Shown: positions 24,334 to 34,600 of the stretch, in pieces
Numbering within the stretch: position 1 is the first letter of the stretch
Layout: every line of letters starts with the position of its first letter
Assembly: GCA_016714815.1 (NCBI GenBank)
Contig: JADKBZ010000004.1
Coordinates: forward strand, 310,001-374,000
DNA length: 64,000 nucleotides
Reading direction: 5' to 3'
From: Holophagales bacterium
GTDB lineage: Bacteria > Acidobacteriota > Thermoanaerobaculia > UBA5066
Notes under the pieces: model-generated
Databases searched by the model: none
Told to the model about the DNA's origin: nothing
Seen by the model: the letters and a program-made list of their open reading frames with translations, nothing else
Made by a program: the position numbers and the translations under genes

Positions 24334-26783
24334 GACCGAATGGTAGACGCGGAGGGGAAGCGGACGGTGACCCGCGCGCCCCCTTCGGGCCGGTTCTCGA
24401 GGAGGAGCTCGGCCCCGTGCTCCTGGGCCACCCGTCTGGCGTTCGGAAGGCCGAGGCCGGTGCCGAGGCGCTTCGTCGTCCGGAACGGGACGAAGGGGCG
24501 TTCGAGGACCTCCCTTGAAAAGCCGGCGCCGTCGTCCTCGACCCTCACCGCGAGGCGCGGCCCGAGAGGCGACGGACCCTCGGACGCGGTCACCCGCACG
24601 CGCCCTCCCGCCGGCATCGCCTCCCTCGCGTTGAGGAGCAGGTTGAGGAAAAGGCGCCTCAGCTGGTCGGGATTGCCTTCCACCGCCGCGCGGGCGGGGA
24701 CATCGACGTCGACCGTGACCCGTCCCGCCTCGAACGACGGCTGGACGGCCGCGGCGAGAGCCTGCAGGTGCGGAGCGAGGGCCACGCTCTCCCTCGCCGA
24801 CACCTCCCCGGGCTTCACGAACGAGAGGACCTGGGCCGCGGCCTCGTGCAGGCGCTGCGCCTCCCCTTCGATCACCTCCGTCAGCTCGCGGCCGCGCGCG
24901 TCGTCGGGAAGCCGGCGACGGAGGACCGCCGCCGTGCTCTGGATCGCGGCGAGCGGGTTCTTCAGCTCGTGCAGGAGGGCGCTCGACGCGCCGCCGACCG
25001 CGGCGAGGCGCTCCTGCAGTGCCCGCTCCTCCAGGAGAAGGCCTCGCTCGAAGACGGGCCCCGCGAGAGCCGCGAGGGTCGAGAGCGCGTCGAGGTCCTC
25101 GGGCAGGTACGGTGCGTCCCCCCTCCGCGGCCCGAGGAGGAGCGCTCCGAGAAGCGAGCCCTCCCGCGTGACGGGAACGGCGAGTGCCGGGCGCCGCCGC
25201 CCGACCTCGACGGCGTCCGGCGCAAACGACCTCCTCCTCCCCTCAAGGAGCGCCTCGAGCGCCGACGCCTCGCCCGGAAGGAGAAGGGACTCCACCTCGC
25301 CCGAGGCTCCGACCCGCTCCCACGCTGCCGGCTCGCCGCGGCGCACGAAGACCTCCGCCCACTCGGGCGCCAGCAGCTCCTCCCCTCTCGCGCGCAGGTA
25401 CGCCGCCGCCTCGTGGAGCCGCGCGAGGGAGGCGATCCTCTCGGCACTCTCCGCCAGGGCCCTCCGGGTGTCGAGCCGCTTTCGGTAGAAGAGCCGGTCG
25501 ACGCCATCCTGGACCCTGACCCGGAGCGGATGGAAGAGGATCGCCGCCAGCGCCGCCGCGACGGCGAGCGGGACGGCCTCCGACCCCGGAGCCAGGCGCC
25601 TGGCAACCGCGCCGAGGGAGGCCATCGTCCCGACGAAGACGCCCGCCACGGTGACGGAAGCGGCCGCGTAGACGAGCCCGTGCCTCACGAAGACGTCGAT
25701 GTCGAACAGGCGGTGCCGCGCGATGGCGACCGCGACGAAGGCGGGGAGAACGAGGTCGAGGAGCGCGAGGCCGACCGGCCCGATCAGCACCCGCCCCTCC
25801 AGGTGGAGCGGGAGCTCGCGGAAGAGGAGCCTCGCGACGACGAGGAGCGCGAGCGCGAAGAAGAGGAGGCGGGCCTGCTGCCGGGCCCGCTCCGCCGCGG
25901 CGCGGGAGGCCTGGACGAGGAAGCTCGCCGCAGCGAGCGCGTAGCTCGCGACGACGCTCGCGTCGAAGGCGGCCCGGATCGGTCCGCGAACCGCGGACGA
26001 GGCGAGGAACGCGCCGGATCCGGGGAGGACGAACGGAAGAAACACGGCCGCTCCCGCCAGGAGCGGCACGGCGTACGCGAACGGCAGGAGCGGCCTCAGC
26101 CGCCGCTGGAACCGTCCCGGCGAGGGAAACGCGAGGGAAAGGTGAAGGAGGAGCGCCGCGCTCGGAAGGCTGCCGAGGAGGACGACGGCCGAGACGAACG
26201 CGACGGCGAGGGGCGTCCCCGCCGGGAGCGTCGCCTGCCCCGCGTCGTTGACGGCGGAGGTGAGGCAGAAGAGGAGGAAGAGGCTCGCCTCGGTCGACTG
26301 CCGGCGGACGAGGAAGACTCCGATCCCCATCGCGAGGAGGACGAGGACCGGCAGGGCGAGCGCGGCCAGGGCCGACGGAGAGAGGTTCGGCCAGGTCGAG
26401 ACGGAGAGCACGAGGCTCCGTCCGCCCCTTTCGACGTCCAGCCGCACGGTCTCGCCGGACCGGATCGTGCGGAACCGGCGCACGAGATCGAGGCTGCTGG
26501 CGAGAGGCTCGCCCTGGAAAGCGACGAGGAGATCGCCGGCCTTCACCCCGGCGCGGTCGAAGACGTCTCCCGCCACGACGGTCGTCGCCCGGAAGCCCCG
26601 CTCCTCGAAGACCGCGAAGGAGCGGGGCGGGCTCGCGAGCCGGGCGCCGTCGGCGAACGCGAGGAGGATGGTCAGGACCGAGACGCCGATGACGAGCACC
26701 GCCGCCGGCGCGGGAAGGCGGAAGCCCTCGCTCCCGGCTGGCGAACCTGTCGCGTCTTCGCCCATCGGGCCACCGGCGACCAT
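24330..26783 (-). CDS. Membrane sensor histidine kinase with PDZ and GAF domains
   Basis: Sensor partner of the response regulator that overlaps its 3' end. Up to 817 residues: one N-terminal helix, a periplasmic PDZ domain (about 45-115: GFRATTVVAGDVFDRAGVKAGDLLVAFQG), about nine more membrane helices, the linker HPLRVRVQDGVDRLFYRKRLDTRRAL, a GAF-like region, the H-box LLHELKNPLAAIQ and an HATPase domain with N-box NLLLNAREAM and G-box DDGAGFSREVLE and GTGLGLPNARR. The arrangement resembles PrsK-type kinases. A downstream ATG at 26765, 13 nt after a TATGGT box, is an alternative start. A PDZ sensor suggests it detects exposed C-termini or envelope stress. Confidence 0.85.
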   Translation of the reverse strand: MVAGGPMGEDATGSPAGSEGFRLPAPAAVLVIGVSVLTILLAFADGARLASPPRSFAVFEERGFRATTVVAGDVFDRAGVKAGDLLVAFQGEPLASSLDLVRRFRTIRSGETVRLDVERGGRSLVLSVSTWPNLSPSALAALALPVLVLLAMGIGVFLVRRQSTEASLFLLFCLTSAVNDAGQATLPAGTPLAVAFVSAVVLLGSLPSAALLLHLSLAFPSPGRFQRRLRPLLPFAYAVPLLAGAAVFLPFVLPGSGAFLASSAVRGPIRAAFDASVVASYALAAASFLVQASRAAAERARQQARLLFFALALLVVARLLFRELPLHLEGRVLIGPVGLALLDLVLPAFVAVAIARHRLFDIDVFVRHGLVYAAASVTVAGVFVGTMASLGAVARRLAPGSEAVPLAVAAALAAILFHPLRVRVQDGVDRLFYRKRLDTRRALAESAERIASLARLHEAAAYLRARGEELLAPEWAEVFVRRGEPAAWERVGASGEVESLLLPGEASALEALLEGRRRSFAPDAVEVGRRRPALAVPVTREGSLLGALLLGPRRGDAPYLPEDLDALSTLAALAGPVFERGLLLEERALQERLAAVGGASSALLHELKNPLAAIQSTAAVLRRRLPDDARGRELTEVIEGEAQRLHEAAAQVLSFVKPGEVSARESVALAPHLQALAAAVQPSFEAGRVTVDVDVPARAAVEGNPDQLRRLFLNLLLNAREAMPAGGRVRVTASEGPSPLGPRLAVRVEDDGAGFSREVLERPFVPFRTTKRLGTGLGLPNARRVAQEHGAELLLENRPEGGARVTVRFPSASTIRS

Positions 26784-26815
26784 ACCAGACGGCGCGCTGC
26801 TCCCGGCGGCGCGGC

Positions 26816-26821
26816 TATCAT
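26816..26821 (+). promoter_or_regulatory. -10 hexamer TATCAT before the EVE gene
   Basis: TATCAT ends 9 nt before the ATG with no ribosome-binding site. The divergent kinase gene starts only about 50 nt away, so the two promoters are back to back. Confidence 0.5.
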
Positions 26822-26830
26822 CCCTCCGTC

Positions 26831-27220
26831 ATGGACTGGCTCCTGAAGACCGAAGCCTCCACGTATTCCTTCGAGGACCTCGCCCGCGAGAAGACGGCCG
26901 TCTGGGACGGCGTGACGAACGCCCTGGCAAGAAAGCACCTGCGCTCGATGTCGAAGGGGGACCGCCTCGTCGTCTACCACACGGGCGACGTGAAGGCCGC
27001 CGTCGGACGCGCCACCGTCGCCGCCGCGCCGCGCCCCGACCCGGCCGACCCGAAGGGGACGGTCGTCGACGTGAAGGCGGGCAAGGCTCTGAAAAGGCCC
27101 GTGACGCTCGCCGAGATGAAGGGAGCGGAGATTTTCGCCGGCTCGCCGCTCCTGACCTGCGGGCGTCTTTCCGTCGTCCCGCTCACGCCCGGTCAGTACG
27201 CCTTCGTCACGGGCGAGTGA
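26831..27220 (+). CDS. EVE domain-containing protein
   Basis: 129 residues forming one PUA-like EVE domain: MDWLLKTEASTYSFEDL at the N-terminus, the aromatic-cage region WDGVTNALARKHLRSM, GDRLVVYHTGDVKAAVG and VDVKAGKALKRPVTLAEMK. EVE domains bind modified bases in DNA or RNA and occur both as housekeeping proteins and as specificity modules of defence systems. Here it stands alone next to a two-component system and an Rrf2 regulator, with no nuclease nearby, so a housekeeping role (RNA modification reading) is more likely. Confidence 0.88.
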   Translation: MDWLLKTEASTYSFEDLAREKTAVWDGVTNALARKHLRSMSKGDRLVVYHTGDVKAAVGRATVAAAPRPDPADPKGTVVDVKAGKALKRPVTLAEMKGAEIFAGSPLLTCGRLSVVPLTPGQYAFVTGE

Positions 27221-27287
27221 GATGACCATGCGCTGCGCGCACCGGGAGCGGAGGAAGCCGCGAACCGCGGCTCCTTCCTGGGGCTGA

Positions 27288-27683
27288 ATGCTCCTCTCCC
27301 GGGCGGCCGAGGTGGCGCTCAAGGCGCTGCCGCATTTCGACCCGCGCGGCCCCGAGGCGACCGGCCACGAGATCCGGTTCCTCGCGCTCGCCTGCGGCGA
27401 GCCCGCCCCGTACCTCGGCAAGGTCCTCCAGAAGCTCGCCCGCGCCGGGGTCCTTCGCTCCAAGCGGGGCCGGACGGGAGGATTCGTCCTCGGCAGACCG
27501 GCGAGCGAGATCACGCTGGCCGACGTCGTCCTCGCCGTCGAGGGAGCCGACGATCTGAGAAAGGTCTTCGGGCTGCCCCAGGGACCGGCGGAATCGCTCC
27601 TCGGCCCCGCACGCGACGAGCTCGCTGCGAGGTTCGCCGCCACGACGCTCGCGCGCTACCGCCGGGAAGCGGTGGTCGCGTGA
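27288..27683 (+). CDS. Rrf2-family regulator without cluster cysteines
   Basis: 131 residues with the Rrf2 winged helix: LLSRAAEVALKALPHF, then PYLGKVLQKLARAGVLRSKRGRTGGFVLGRPASEITLADVVLAVEG, which contains the recognition helix and wing. The family usually carries three cysteines for a [2Fe-2S] or [4Fe-4S] cluster; this copy has one Cys only, at about residue 39 and outside the usual position, so it should not bind such a cluster and may sense something else. The next gene starts inside its stop codon (GTGA), suggesting that it regulates or accompanies the esterase. Confidence 0.82.
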   Translation: MLLSRAAEVALKALPHFDPRGPEATGHEIRFLALACGEPAPYLGKVLQKLARAGVLRSKRGRTGGFVLGRPASEITLADVVLAVEGADDLRKVFGLPQGPAESLLGPARDELAARFAATTLARYRREAVVA

Positions 27684-28381
27684 CCTCCCGGCACGGGGTC
27701 CCGCCGCGCGAGACGACCTCCATCGAGGTGCCGCTCCAGCTCTTCCCGCGCCTGCCCGGGGCGGCCGGCCCCTTCCCTCTTCTCGTCGGTCTGCACGGCT
27801 ACGGAATGCACGCCGCGACCCTCTTCCCGCTCCTGGCGCGAATGGCGCCCGACGGCTGGGGAGTGATCGCCGTCGAAGGGCCGCAGTCGGCCTTCCTTCC
27901 CGGCGAAGCGCTCGGCGCGGCCGGCGCCCGCGGCTTCCACTGGGGCGTCAGCCCGCGGCACGAGGACAACCAGGCGGTCCACCGCGCGTCCGTCGCCGCG
28001 GCGATCGCCTGGGGCATCGCGCGCGGGGCCGACCCGTCGCGGATCTCGCTCCTCGGCTTCAGCCAGCCCTGCTCTTTCAACTACCGCCTCGCGCTCGCCC
28101 CGCCCCACGACCACCCGTTCCGGGCCCTCGTCGGCCTCTGCGGCGGCCTGCCCGGGGAATGGACGGAGGCGGCGCCCGGTAGCGACGCGTCCGCGGCCAC
28201 CCACGCCCTCCACGTCTCGACCGACGCCGACGAGTTCTACGCCCTCGACCGCGTCGCGCCTTTCGCGGCCCTCCTCGCGTCGCGCTTCGCGAGCGTCCGC
28301 CACGAGATCCACGGCGGACGGCACCGTGTCCCGTCGACGGCGATCCCGGTCGTGAAGGAGTTCCTCGGGCAACACGGCTGA
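27680..28381 (+). CDS. Alpha/beta-hydrolase (phospholipase/carboxylesterase type)
   Basis: 233 residues from a GTG overlapping the Rrf2 stop. Features of the cytosolic esterase/phospholipase family: the oxyanion motif LLVGLHGYGMHAATLFPL, a GPQSAF segment, the nucleophile elbow GFSQPCSFN (Ser near residue 120), a late TDADEFY (acid region) and GGRHRVP (His). The elbow has Pro where GxSxG enzymes have Gly, which is unusual and may lower or alter activity. Substrate unknown. The overlap with the Rrf2 gene suggests one operon. Confidence 0.75.
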   Translation: MTSRHGVPPRETTSIEVPLQLFPRLPGAAGPFPLLVGLHGYGMHAATLFPLLARMAPDGWGVIAVEGPQSAFLPGEALGAAGARGFHWGVSPRHEDNQAVHRASVAAAIAWGIARGADPSRISLLGFSQPCSFNYRLALAPPHDHPFRALVGLCGGLPGEWTEAAPGSDASAATHALHVSTDADEFYALDRVAPFAALLASRFASVRHEIHGGRHRVPSTAIPVVKEFLGQHG

Positions 28382-28493
28382 GGGCGCCGCCCCGGCGCGG
28401 CGGCCGGAAGCCTCGCCGTTGGATTCCTGCCGCAGAGCTCATTACCGTACTCTGTCTTTCAGCCACCACATCCTGCCGCTTTGGCCTTCCAGG

Positions 28494-28499
28494 TAACCT
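28494..28499 (+). promoter_or_regulatory. -10 hexamer TAACCT before the ELWxxDGT cluster
   Basis: TAACCT, 44 nt before the ATG at 28544; the same hexamer appears at 40747 and 62078. The rest of the 160-nt gap holds a GC-rich hairpin (28386-28404) after the esterase gene and AGGAGG at 28531-28536. Confidence 0.35.
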
Positions 28500-28543
28500 C
28501 CGCTCCCGCGCGCGCCGACCCGCTCTTCTCAGGAGGATTCTCG

Positions 28544-31500
28544 ATGACGTCGATCTCGCAGATGGACCACCGGCTCTCGCGCTCAATCGCGGCTCGCGCG
28601 TCCGTCTTCGTCGTGTCGTCCTGGGTTCTCCTCTCCGCGGCCGGCGCGCGAGCTCAGTCGCCGACTCTCGTGAAGGACATCTACCCGGACGCCTCCGCCA
28701 CGGAAGCGGCCAGCGCCAGTTTCTGGATCGCCGGAGTGTCCGGCGGTCGAGCCTTCCTGTGGGGACGAAGGGACTCCTGGGAAGTCGGGCTGTGGGTCAC
28801 GGACGGCACCCCGACCGGGACTCGTCAGATTCTGGGGGGGCCCCTGAGGGGAGGTGCCGGCGCCGACGTGAACGGAACGTTCTTCTTCGGTGGGATCACC
28901 CCGGAAGGCGGGTCGCTCTGGAAGTCCGACGGCACCGCCGCAGGCACCGTGCTCCTCAAGCCCTTTCCTTCTCCCAACAACAGCTACTACACGATGGTCC
29001 TGACGAAGGTGGGAGACCGCCTCTTCTTCATCGTCGACGACAATGCGAACCCGACGGAGCTCTGGACGAGCGACGGCACCGCTGCCGGAACGGCCCTGGT
29101 GAAACAGGTCGCGGCGACCGGGGCATGCCTCTACTCGACCATTCCCGTCGACGTCGATGGCACGCTCTTCTTCTCGTGTGCCTCGGGATCGGGAGAAGCA
29201 GTCTGGAAGAGCGACGGCACCGATGCCGGAACCGTCCCGATCGCTGTCTTCGACAGCATCTCCTCCCTGGTGAGCTGGGATGGCGACCTCTATCTCTCGG
29301 CGAGCGACGCGGCACACGGCACCGAGCTCTGGAAGAGCGACGGAACTCCGGGAGGGACCATCCCCGTGAAGGACGTCGTGCCCGGCCCGTCGAGCTCGAA
29401 TCCGTCCTCCTTCGTGCCATTCGGCGGAGCGCTCTACTTCACGGCCGGCCCGGACGGATCGATCTGGAAGAGCGACGGCACGGACGGCGGGACGGTCCTC
29501 GTTCATTCGCTGCCACGCGCCTACGGTCTCGTCCCTTGCGGAGGCCGGCTCTTCTTCACGGCAGGCGACGCGCAGTCGCAGCTCTGGGCGACCGACGGTT
29601 CGACCGGCGGCGCGGCACTCGTCATGGACTTCCAGACCGCGATCGCCCTCCCCAGCTCCGCGACGGCGATCCCCGGGACCCTCCTCTTCTGGGTGGGCTA
29701 TCGGAACACCCTGGTGTCGGAGCTCTGGAAGAGCGACGGCACGCAGGCCGGCACCTCGCTCGTGACGCCCGTTCCGGCCTCGGCTATCACGGGGGGTATG
29801 GATCGGCCCTCGTACTTTGACTCCACCTCCATCCCCGGAGCGTTGATCACCGTCTTCGACTCCGGTAGCTGCCTGCTCTGGGGCTCCGACGGAACGCCGG
29901 CGGGGACCCGGCCTCTCGTGAAGCCGGTGTTCGCGCCGAACGACAGCCTTCCGAGAAGCCTCACCGACGTGAACGGCACCCTGTTCTTCTGCGCCAGGGA
30001 CGCGGAGCACGGAGATGAGCTCTGGAGGAGCGACGGGACACCCGGAGGTACCGTCCTCGTCAAGGACCTCGATCCCGGTCCGGACGGATCGGATCCGTGG
30101 GACCTCTTCGGCACGCAGGCCAACCTGTTCTTCCGGGCTGGGACCCCCACCACCGGCATCAGGCTCTACCGGACCGACGGAACCGACGCCGGGACGGTTC
30201 TCCTCGAGGACGATTGCGCGAAGGTCCTCGGTCTCCTGGGCGACGTCCTCCTCTACGCCGGCAACGACGGCGTGCACGGCCAGGAGCCGTTCCGGAGCGA
30301 CGGGACGCCCAGCGGAACGTTTCCTCTCGGCGACCTCACGCCCGGCCCCGCCTCGACGACCATCGCCGCGCTCGGCGCCCTGAATGGCAGCTTCTATTTC
30401 CTGACGTTCCCCTCCGATCCAGCGGGAACGACGCTCTGGAAAACCGATGGGACGGCCAGCGGCACAGTGGCCGTATCGCCGTTTGCCGGGCATCGCCAGT
30501 GGTACTGGGAAAGCGGCGCCGCGGTCGGCGGCGTCCTCGTCTTCACCGCCGGAGACGCCTCGTATCGACGCGAGCTCTGGAGGACGGACGGTACGGCCGC
30601 AGGCACGTCGATACTCTTCGACACCGTGCCTGGCGGGGACGCGGGGAAGCAGGACGTCGGCCCGAGCCTCGTGCCGCTCGGAAACAGGATCGTCTTCTGG
30701 GCCGACGACGGCGTCCACGGGTTCGAGCCCTGGGTCACGGACGGGACGTTCGCGGGCACCTCGCTCGTGAAGGACATCAACCCGGGCCTCGCGGAGTCGT
30801 CGATTCGGGCCGGCACGGCGACTCTCGGGTCGACGCTCTACTTCCGGGCGAGCGACGGCGTCCACGGCTCGGAGCTCTGGAAGACGGACGGGACCGGCCC
30901 AGGGACAACTCTCGTGCGCGACATCGTGCAGGGGTTCATCGGGTCGACCACCACCGAGACGATCGGCGCCGCCGGGCACGAGGTCTTCTTCGTCGCCGAC
31001 GACCAGGCCTCCGGACGCGAGCTCTGGAGGACGAACGGGACGGAAGCGGGTACGACGCGGGTCGCGGACCTCTCTCCCGGCTTCGAGAACAGCGATGTGC
31101 CCTTCAACCAAAGCTGGTCCACGCCGTTCCTCGTCCGCTCCGGCGGAAAGCTCTTCTTCACCGCGACCGACGGCACGACCGGCTACGAGCTCTGGAGCCT
31201 CCCCGTCCCCACGCAGTTCCACACGGTGATCCCTTGCCGCGTCGCCGACACGCGGGATCCGGCCGGCCCGTCGAACGGCGCGCGCCTCGCCGCGTCGGAG
31301 ACGCTCGTCGTCCCGGTGACTGGGCAATGTGGCATCCCCTCGACGGCCGTCTCGATTGCGGCGAACGTCACGGCCGTCGCTCCGTCCGCGACGGGGAGCC
31401 TTTCGGTCTTCGCCGGCGGTCCCTTTGTCGCAGGCTCGGCCGAGGTACCCGTGACCGCGGGGAAGACCAGGGCGCTTCAGCTTCTCCCGAGCCTCGGCAC

Positions 31501-31585
31501 TCTGGGGACTCTTTCCGTCCGGGCGTCGATGCCGGGCGAAACCTCGACGGATGTCGTCGTCGACGTGAGCGGCTACTTCGAGTGA
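28544..31585 (+). CDS. Secreted ELWxxDGT-repeat protein, paralogue 1
   Basis: 1013 residues. The ATG at 28544 has AGGAGG 7 nt upstream and starts a signal peptide (ASVFVVSSWVLLSAAGARA). After SPTLVKDIYPD come 17 units of about 50 residues, each closing with a variant of ELWKSDGTAAGTVLVKD, then the shared C-terminal domain (IPCRVADTR ... VVDVSGYFE). The repeat is the ELWxxDGT (hyalin- or propeller-like) type found in surface proteins of deltaproteobacteria and acidobacteria. No catalytic site is visible; a structural or binding role on the surface is likely. First and most diverged of four tandem copies. Confidence 0.83.
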   Translation: MTSISQMDHRLSRSIAARASVFVVSSWVLLSAAGARAQSPTLVKDIYPDASATEAASASFWIAGVSGGRAFLWGRRDSWEVGLWVTDGTPTGTRQILGGPLRGGAGADVNGTFFFGGITPEGGSLWKSDGTAAGTVLLKPFPSPNNSYYTMVLTKVGDRLFFIVDDNANPTELWTSDGTAAGTALVKQVAATGACLYSTIPVDVDGTLFFSCASGSGEAVWKSDGTDAGTVPIAVFDSISSLVSWDGDLYLSASDAAHGTELWKSDGTPGGTIPVKDVVPGPSSSNPSSFVPFGGALYFTAGPDGSIWKSDGTDGGTVLVHSLPRAYGLVPCGGRLFFTAGDAQSQLWATDGSTGGAALVMDFQTAIALPSSATAIPGTLLFWVGYRNTLVSELWKSDGTQAGTSLVTPVPASAITGGMDRPSYFDSTSIPGALITVFDSGSCLLWGSDGTPAGTRPLVKPVFAPNDSLPRSLTDVNGTLFFCARDAEHGDELWRSDGTPGGTVLVKDLDPGPDGSDPWDLFGTQANLFFRAGTPTTGIRLYRTDGTDAGTVLLEDDCAKVLGLLGDVLLYAGNDGVHGQEPFRSDGTPSGTFPLGDLTPGPASTTIAALGALNGSFYFLTFPSDPAGTTLWKTDGTASGTVAVSPFAGHRQWYWESGAAVGGVLVFTAGDASYRRELWRTDGTAAGTSILFDTVPGGDAGKQDVGPSLVPLGNRIVFWADDGVHGFEPWVTDGTFAGTSLVKDINPGLAESSIRAGTATLGSTLYFRASDGVHGSELWKTDGTGPGTTLVRDIVQGFIGSTTTETIGAAGHEVFFVADDQASGRELWRTNGTEAGTTRVADLSPGFENSDVPFNQSWSTPFLVRSGGKLFFTATDGTTGYELWSLPVPTQFHTVIPCRVADTRDPAGPSNGARLAASETLVVPVTGQCGIPSTAVSIAANVTAVAPSATGSLSVFAGGPFVAGSAEVPVTAGKTRALQLLPSLGTLGTLSVRASMPGETSTDVVVDVSGYFE

Positions 31586-31659
31586 GCCTTGCGTCTGCCG
31601 GTAGCGAGGAATCGTAGCCCCCATCGCGACGACCTCCGCCCCCGGCCGCACACAAGGCG

Positions 31660-31665
31660 TAGGAT
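31660..31665 (+). promoter_or_regulatory. -10 hexamer TAGGAT before ELWxxDGT paralogue 2
   Basis: TAGGAT within GTAGGATTC, 18 nt before the ATG; the same 9-mer precedes the beta-helix gene at 15595. Confidence 0.4.
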
Positions 31666-31683
31666 TCCCGCCGAGGTTCCGTC

Positions 31684-34600
31684 ATGAGGTCGATTTCGAG
31701 GCTGGGCCGTGCAGGGTTCGAGTTCTTCTCGATTCGCGTGCGCCTCGCGCCCCTGCTGCTCGCCGGATCGGCCCTCGCGACAACCGGGGCGTCGGCCCAG
31801 GCTCCGACCCTCGTGAAGGACATCTACCCGGGGCTCTCCTCGACGGCCTCACCCGTCCTGTACCCCGACTCGTTTCTCGGCGTGTCTGGGAACAGGGCCT
31901 TCCTGCGTGCCTTCAGCGCCCAGGGGTTTGGACTCTGGGTCGCGGACGACACCGCGGCGCCGCCCCGCTTCCTCCTCGACTTTCCGGCGACCTCCGCTCC
32001 GGGCGTAGACCTGAACGGGTCGTTCTACTTCTCCGCGGCGTCCCCGGAAGGAAACTGGCTCTGGAAAACCGACGGCACCGTTACGGGGACGATTCCCGTC
32101 AGGCGCTTTCCCGCCAACCTCGACCACCCGGTGCAGCTTTCGAAGCTGACGAAAGTGGGAGGTCTTCTCTACTTCGTGACGACCGAAGCCGAACAGGCGC
32201 CGAAACTCTGGAAGAGCGACGGCACCGAAGCCGGGACGACGCTCGTCAAAGCGCTCCCGCTGAGCGCCTTCGGCACGTTCTCCTCCCCCCGCGAGCTCGT
32301 CGACCTCGGGGGCGCTCTCGTCTTCTCGTGCCACGGAAGCCCGGGATGCGGCCTCTGGAAGAGCGACGGCACCGACGCGGGGACCGTCCAGGTTTCGAGC
32401 CTCGACTACCCCTCCTCTCTCCTGAACCTGAACGGGACACTCTTTTTCGCAGCCAGCGACCCGGCCCACGGTTCCGAGCTCTGGAAGAGCGACGGGACGA
32501 CGGCAGGAACCCTCCTCGTGAAGGACCTCGTTCCCGGCGCCGGAGGCTCGGGACCGGGGAGCCTCGTGCCCTTCGGCGGCTCGCTCTTTTTCCGGATCGG
32601 CTCGAACGGCTCGGTCTGGAGAAGCGACGGAACGGAGGCGGGAACGGTCCTCGTCAGCACGCTCGCGAGCGCGGCGCCCCTCGTTCCTTCCGAAGGGCGG
32701 ATCCACTTCGTGGCGAACGGGACTCAGCTCATCGCGAGCGACGGGACGGAAGCCGGCACGGCTCTCGTCCAGGACTTCGGCACACCGGTCAGCCTCTCCA
32801 CTGCCGCCCCGATTCCGGGCGCCCTCCTCTTCTGGGTGGACCGCGGCATCGGGGGGCTCGAGCTCTGGCGATCCGACGGGACGCCGGCAGGGTCCACGCT
32901 CGTGACGCTCCTGGAGCCGGGCAACGAGGCCCAGTCCCCGCAGGCCTCTCTCTCCGTCGGCGGGGCGGCGCTCTTCTCCCTCCGCAACAGCTCCGTCAAC
33001 TTCTACAGGTCCGACGGCACCGCGGCGGGGACGGTCCCGGTCGCCAGCCCCGCCTTCCTCCCGAACGACGGGCTCCCCCTCTGGCTTGCGGACGCGAACG
33101 GCACACTCTTCTTTTCGGCCTTCGACCCGGATCACGGAAACGAGCTCTGGAAGAGCGACGGCACCCCCGACGGCACCGTTCTCGTGAAGGACGTCCAACC
33201 CGGGCCGGACTGGGCCGTCAACAGCCCCACACTCACCACTCCGTCGCACGTCCTCTTCAGGGCCTGCCTCCCCGAGACGGGATGCGAGCTCTACCGGACG
33301 GATGGAACGGAGGCCGGGACCGGCCTCGTCAAGGAAATCCGGCCCGGTCCGGAGAGCGGGTTCGACGGCTGGGCGGGAATCCTGGGCGAAACCCTCGTCC
33401 TCTTCTCCGACGACGGAGAGCACGGTACGGAACCGTGGCGAAGCGACGGGACGCCCGACGGGACGTTCCTCCTCCGGGACCTCCAACCCGGGCCGGTGCC
33501 CAGCCAGATCAAATCGGTCGGCGTGCTGGGCAACGCGTACTTCTTCGCCGCATCCGACGGCACGACGACGACGCTCTGGAAGACCGACGGAACGACGCCC
33601 GGGACGGCCGCCGTCGGGCCCGTGCCGACCGTGACCGGAGCGGGCTCGGCGATCGGAGGAGCTCTCGTCTTTCCAACGACCGATACCTCCCGCGGGATGG
33701 AGCTCTGGAAAACGGACGGCTCCACCGCCGGGACCTCGCTCGTCCTCGTCATCAACCCGTCGCAGGGGTACGACCCGTCCGCCTTCCAGAAGGTGGGGAG
33801 CCGCATCGTCTTCTGGGCCGACGACGGCATCCATGGACTGGAGCCGTGGACCACCGACGGGACCGCGACCGGGACCGGGCTGCTGAAAGACATCTTCCCC
33901 GGGCCGTCGAGATCGATCGGGTACCTGGCCGCCGCACTCGGGGAGACTCTCTTCTTCTGGGCGGACGACGGCATCCACGGCACCGAGTTCTGGAAGACCG
34001 ACGGGACGGAGCCTGGGACGCTCCTCGTACGCGATATCGCGCCGGGGCCGTCCGGCTCGAGTATCGACCTCGACCGGATGGTCGCGGCCGGGCACGAGGT
34101 TTTCTTCACCGCCTCCGACCACGTGTCGGGTCGCGAGCTCTGGCGGAGCGACGGGACGGAGGCCGGCACGACGAGAGTCGCCGACCTGGTCCCGGGCCTG
34201 AGGTGCAGCCCCGTACCCTGGCTCTTCGCCAACGCCAGGTGGGCGCTCGCCCGTTCCGGCGGCCGGATCTTCTTCACGGCAACCGACGGCGCGACCGGCT
34301 ACGAGCTCTGGAGCGTCCCCGTGCCGGCACGGCTCCACACGATCGTCCCGTGCCGCGTCGGCGACAGCCGCGACCCGGCCGGGCCGTCGGGCGGGACGCC
34401 CCTCGGCGCAGGGGGGACGCTCGTCTTCCAGGTGACGGGCCGCTGCGGCATTCCGCCGACGGCGATCTCCGTCGCCGCCAACGTCACCGTCGTCACGCCG
34501 TCGGCCGCGGGGAGCCTTTCGGTCTTTGCGGGCGTGCCCGTCCCGACGGGACCGGGCGAGGTGTCCTTCGCCGCAGGGAAGACGCGGGCGCTCCACCTCC

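Noticed and set aside
24334..24345. TACCAT as a promoter for the response regulator
   Set aside because: It lies inside the kinase gene, whose stop overlaps the regulator start; an operon is the simpler reading.
26831..27220. EVE protein as part of a defence system
   Set aside because: No nuclease, methyltransferase or other defence gene is next to it; a stand-alone EVE protein is usually housekeeping.
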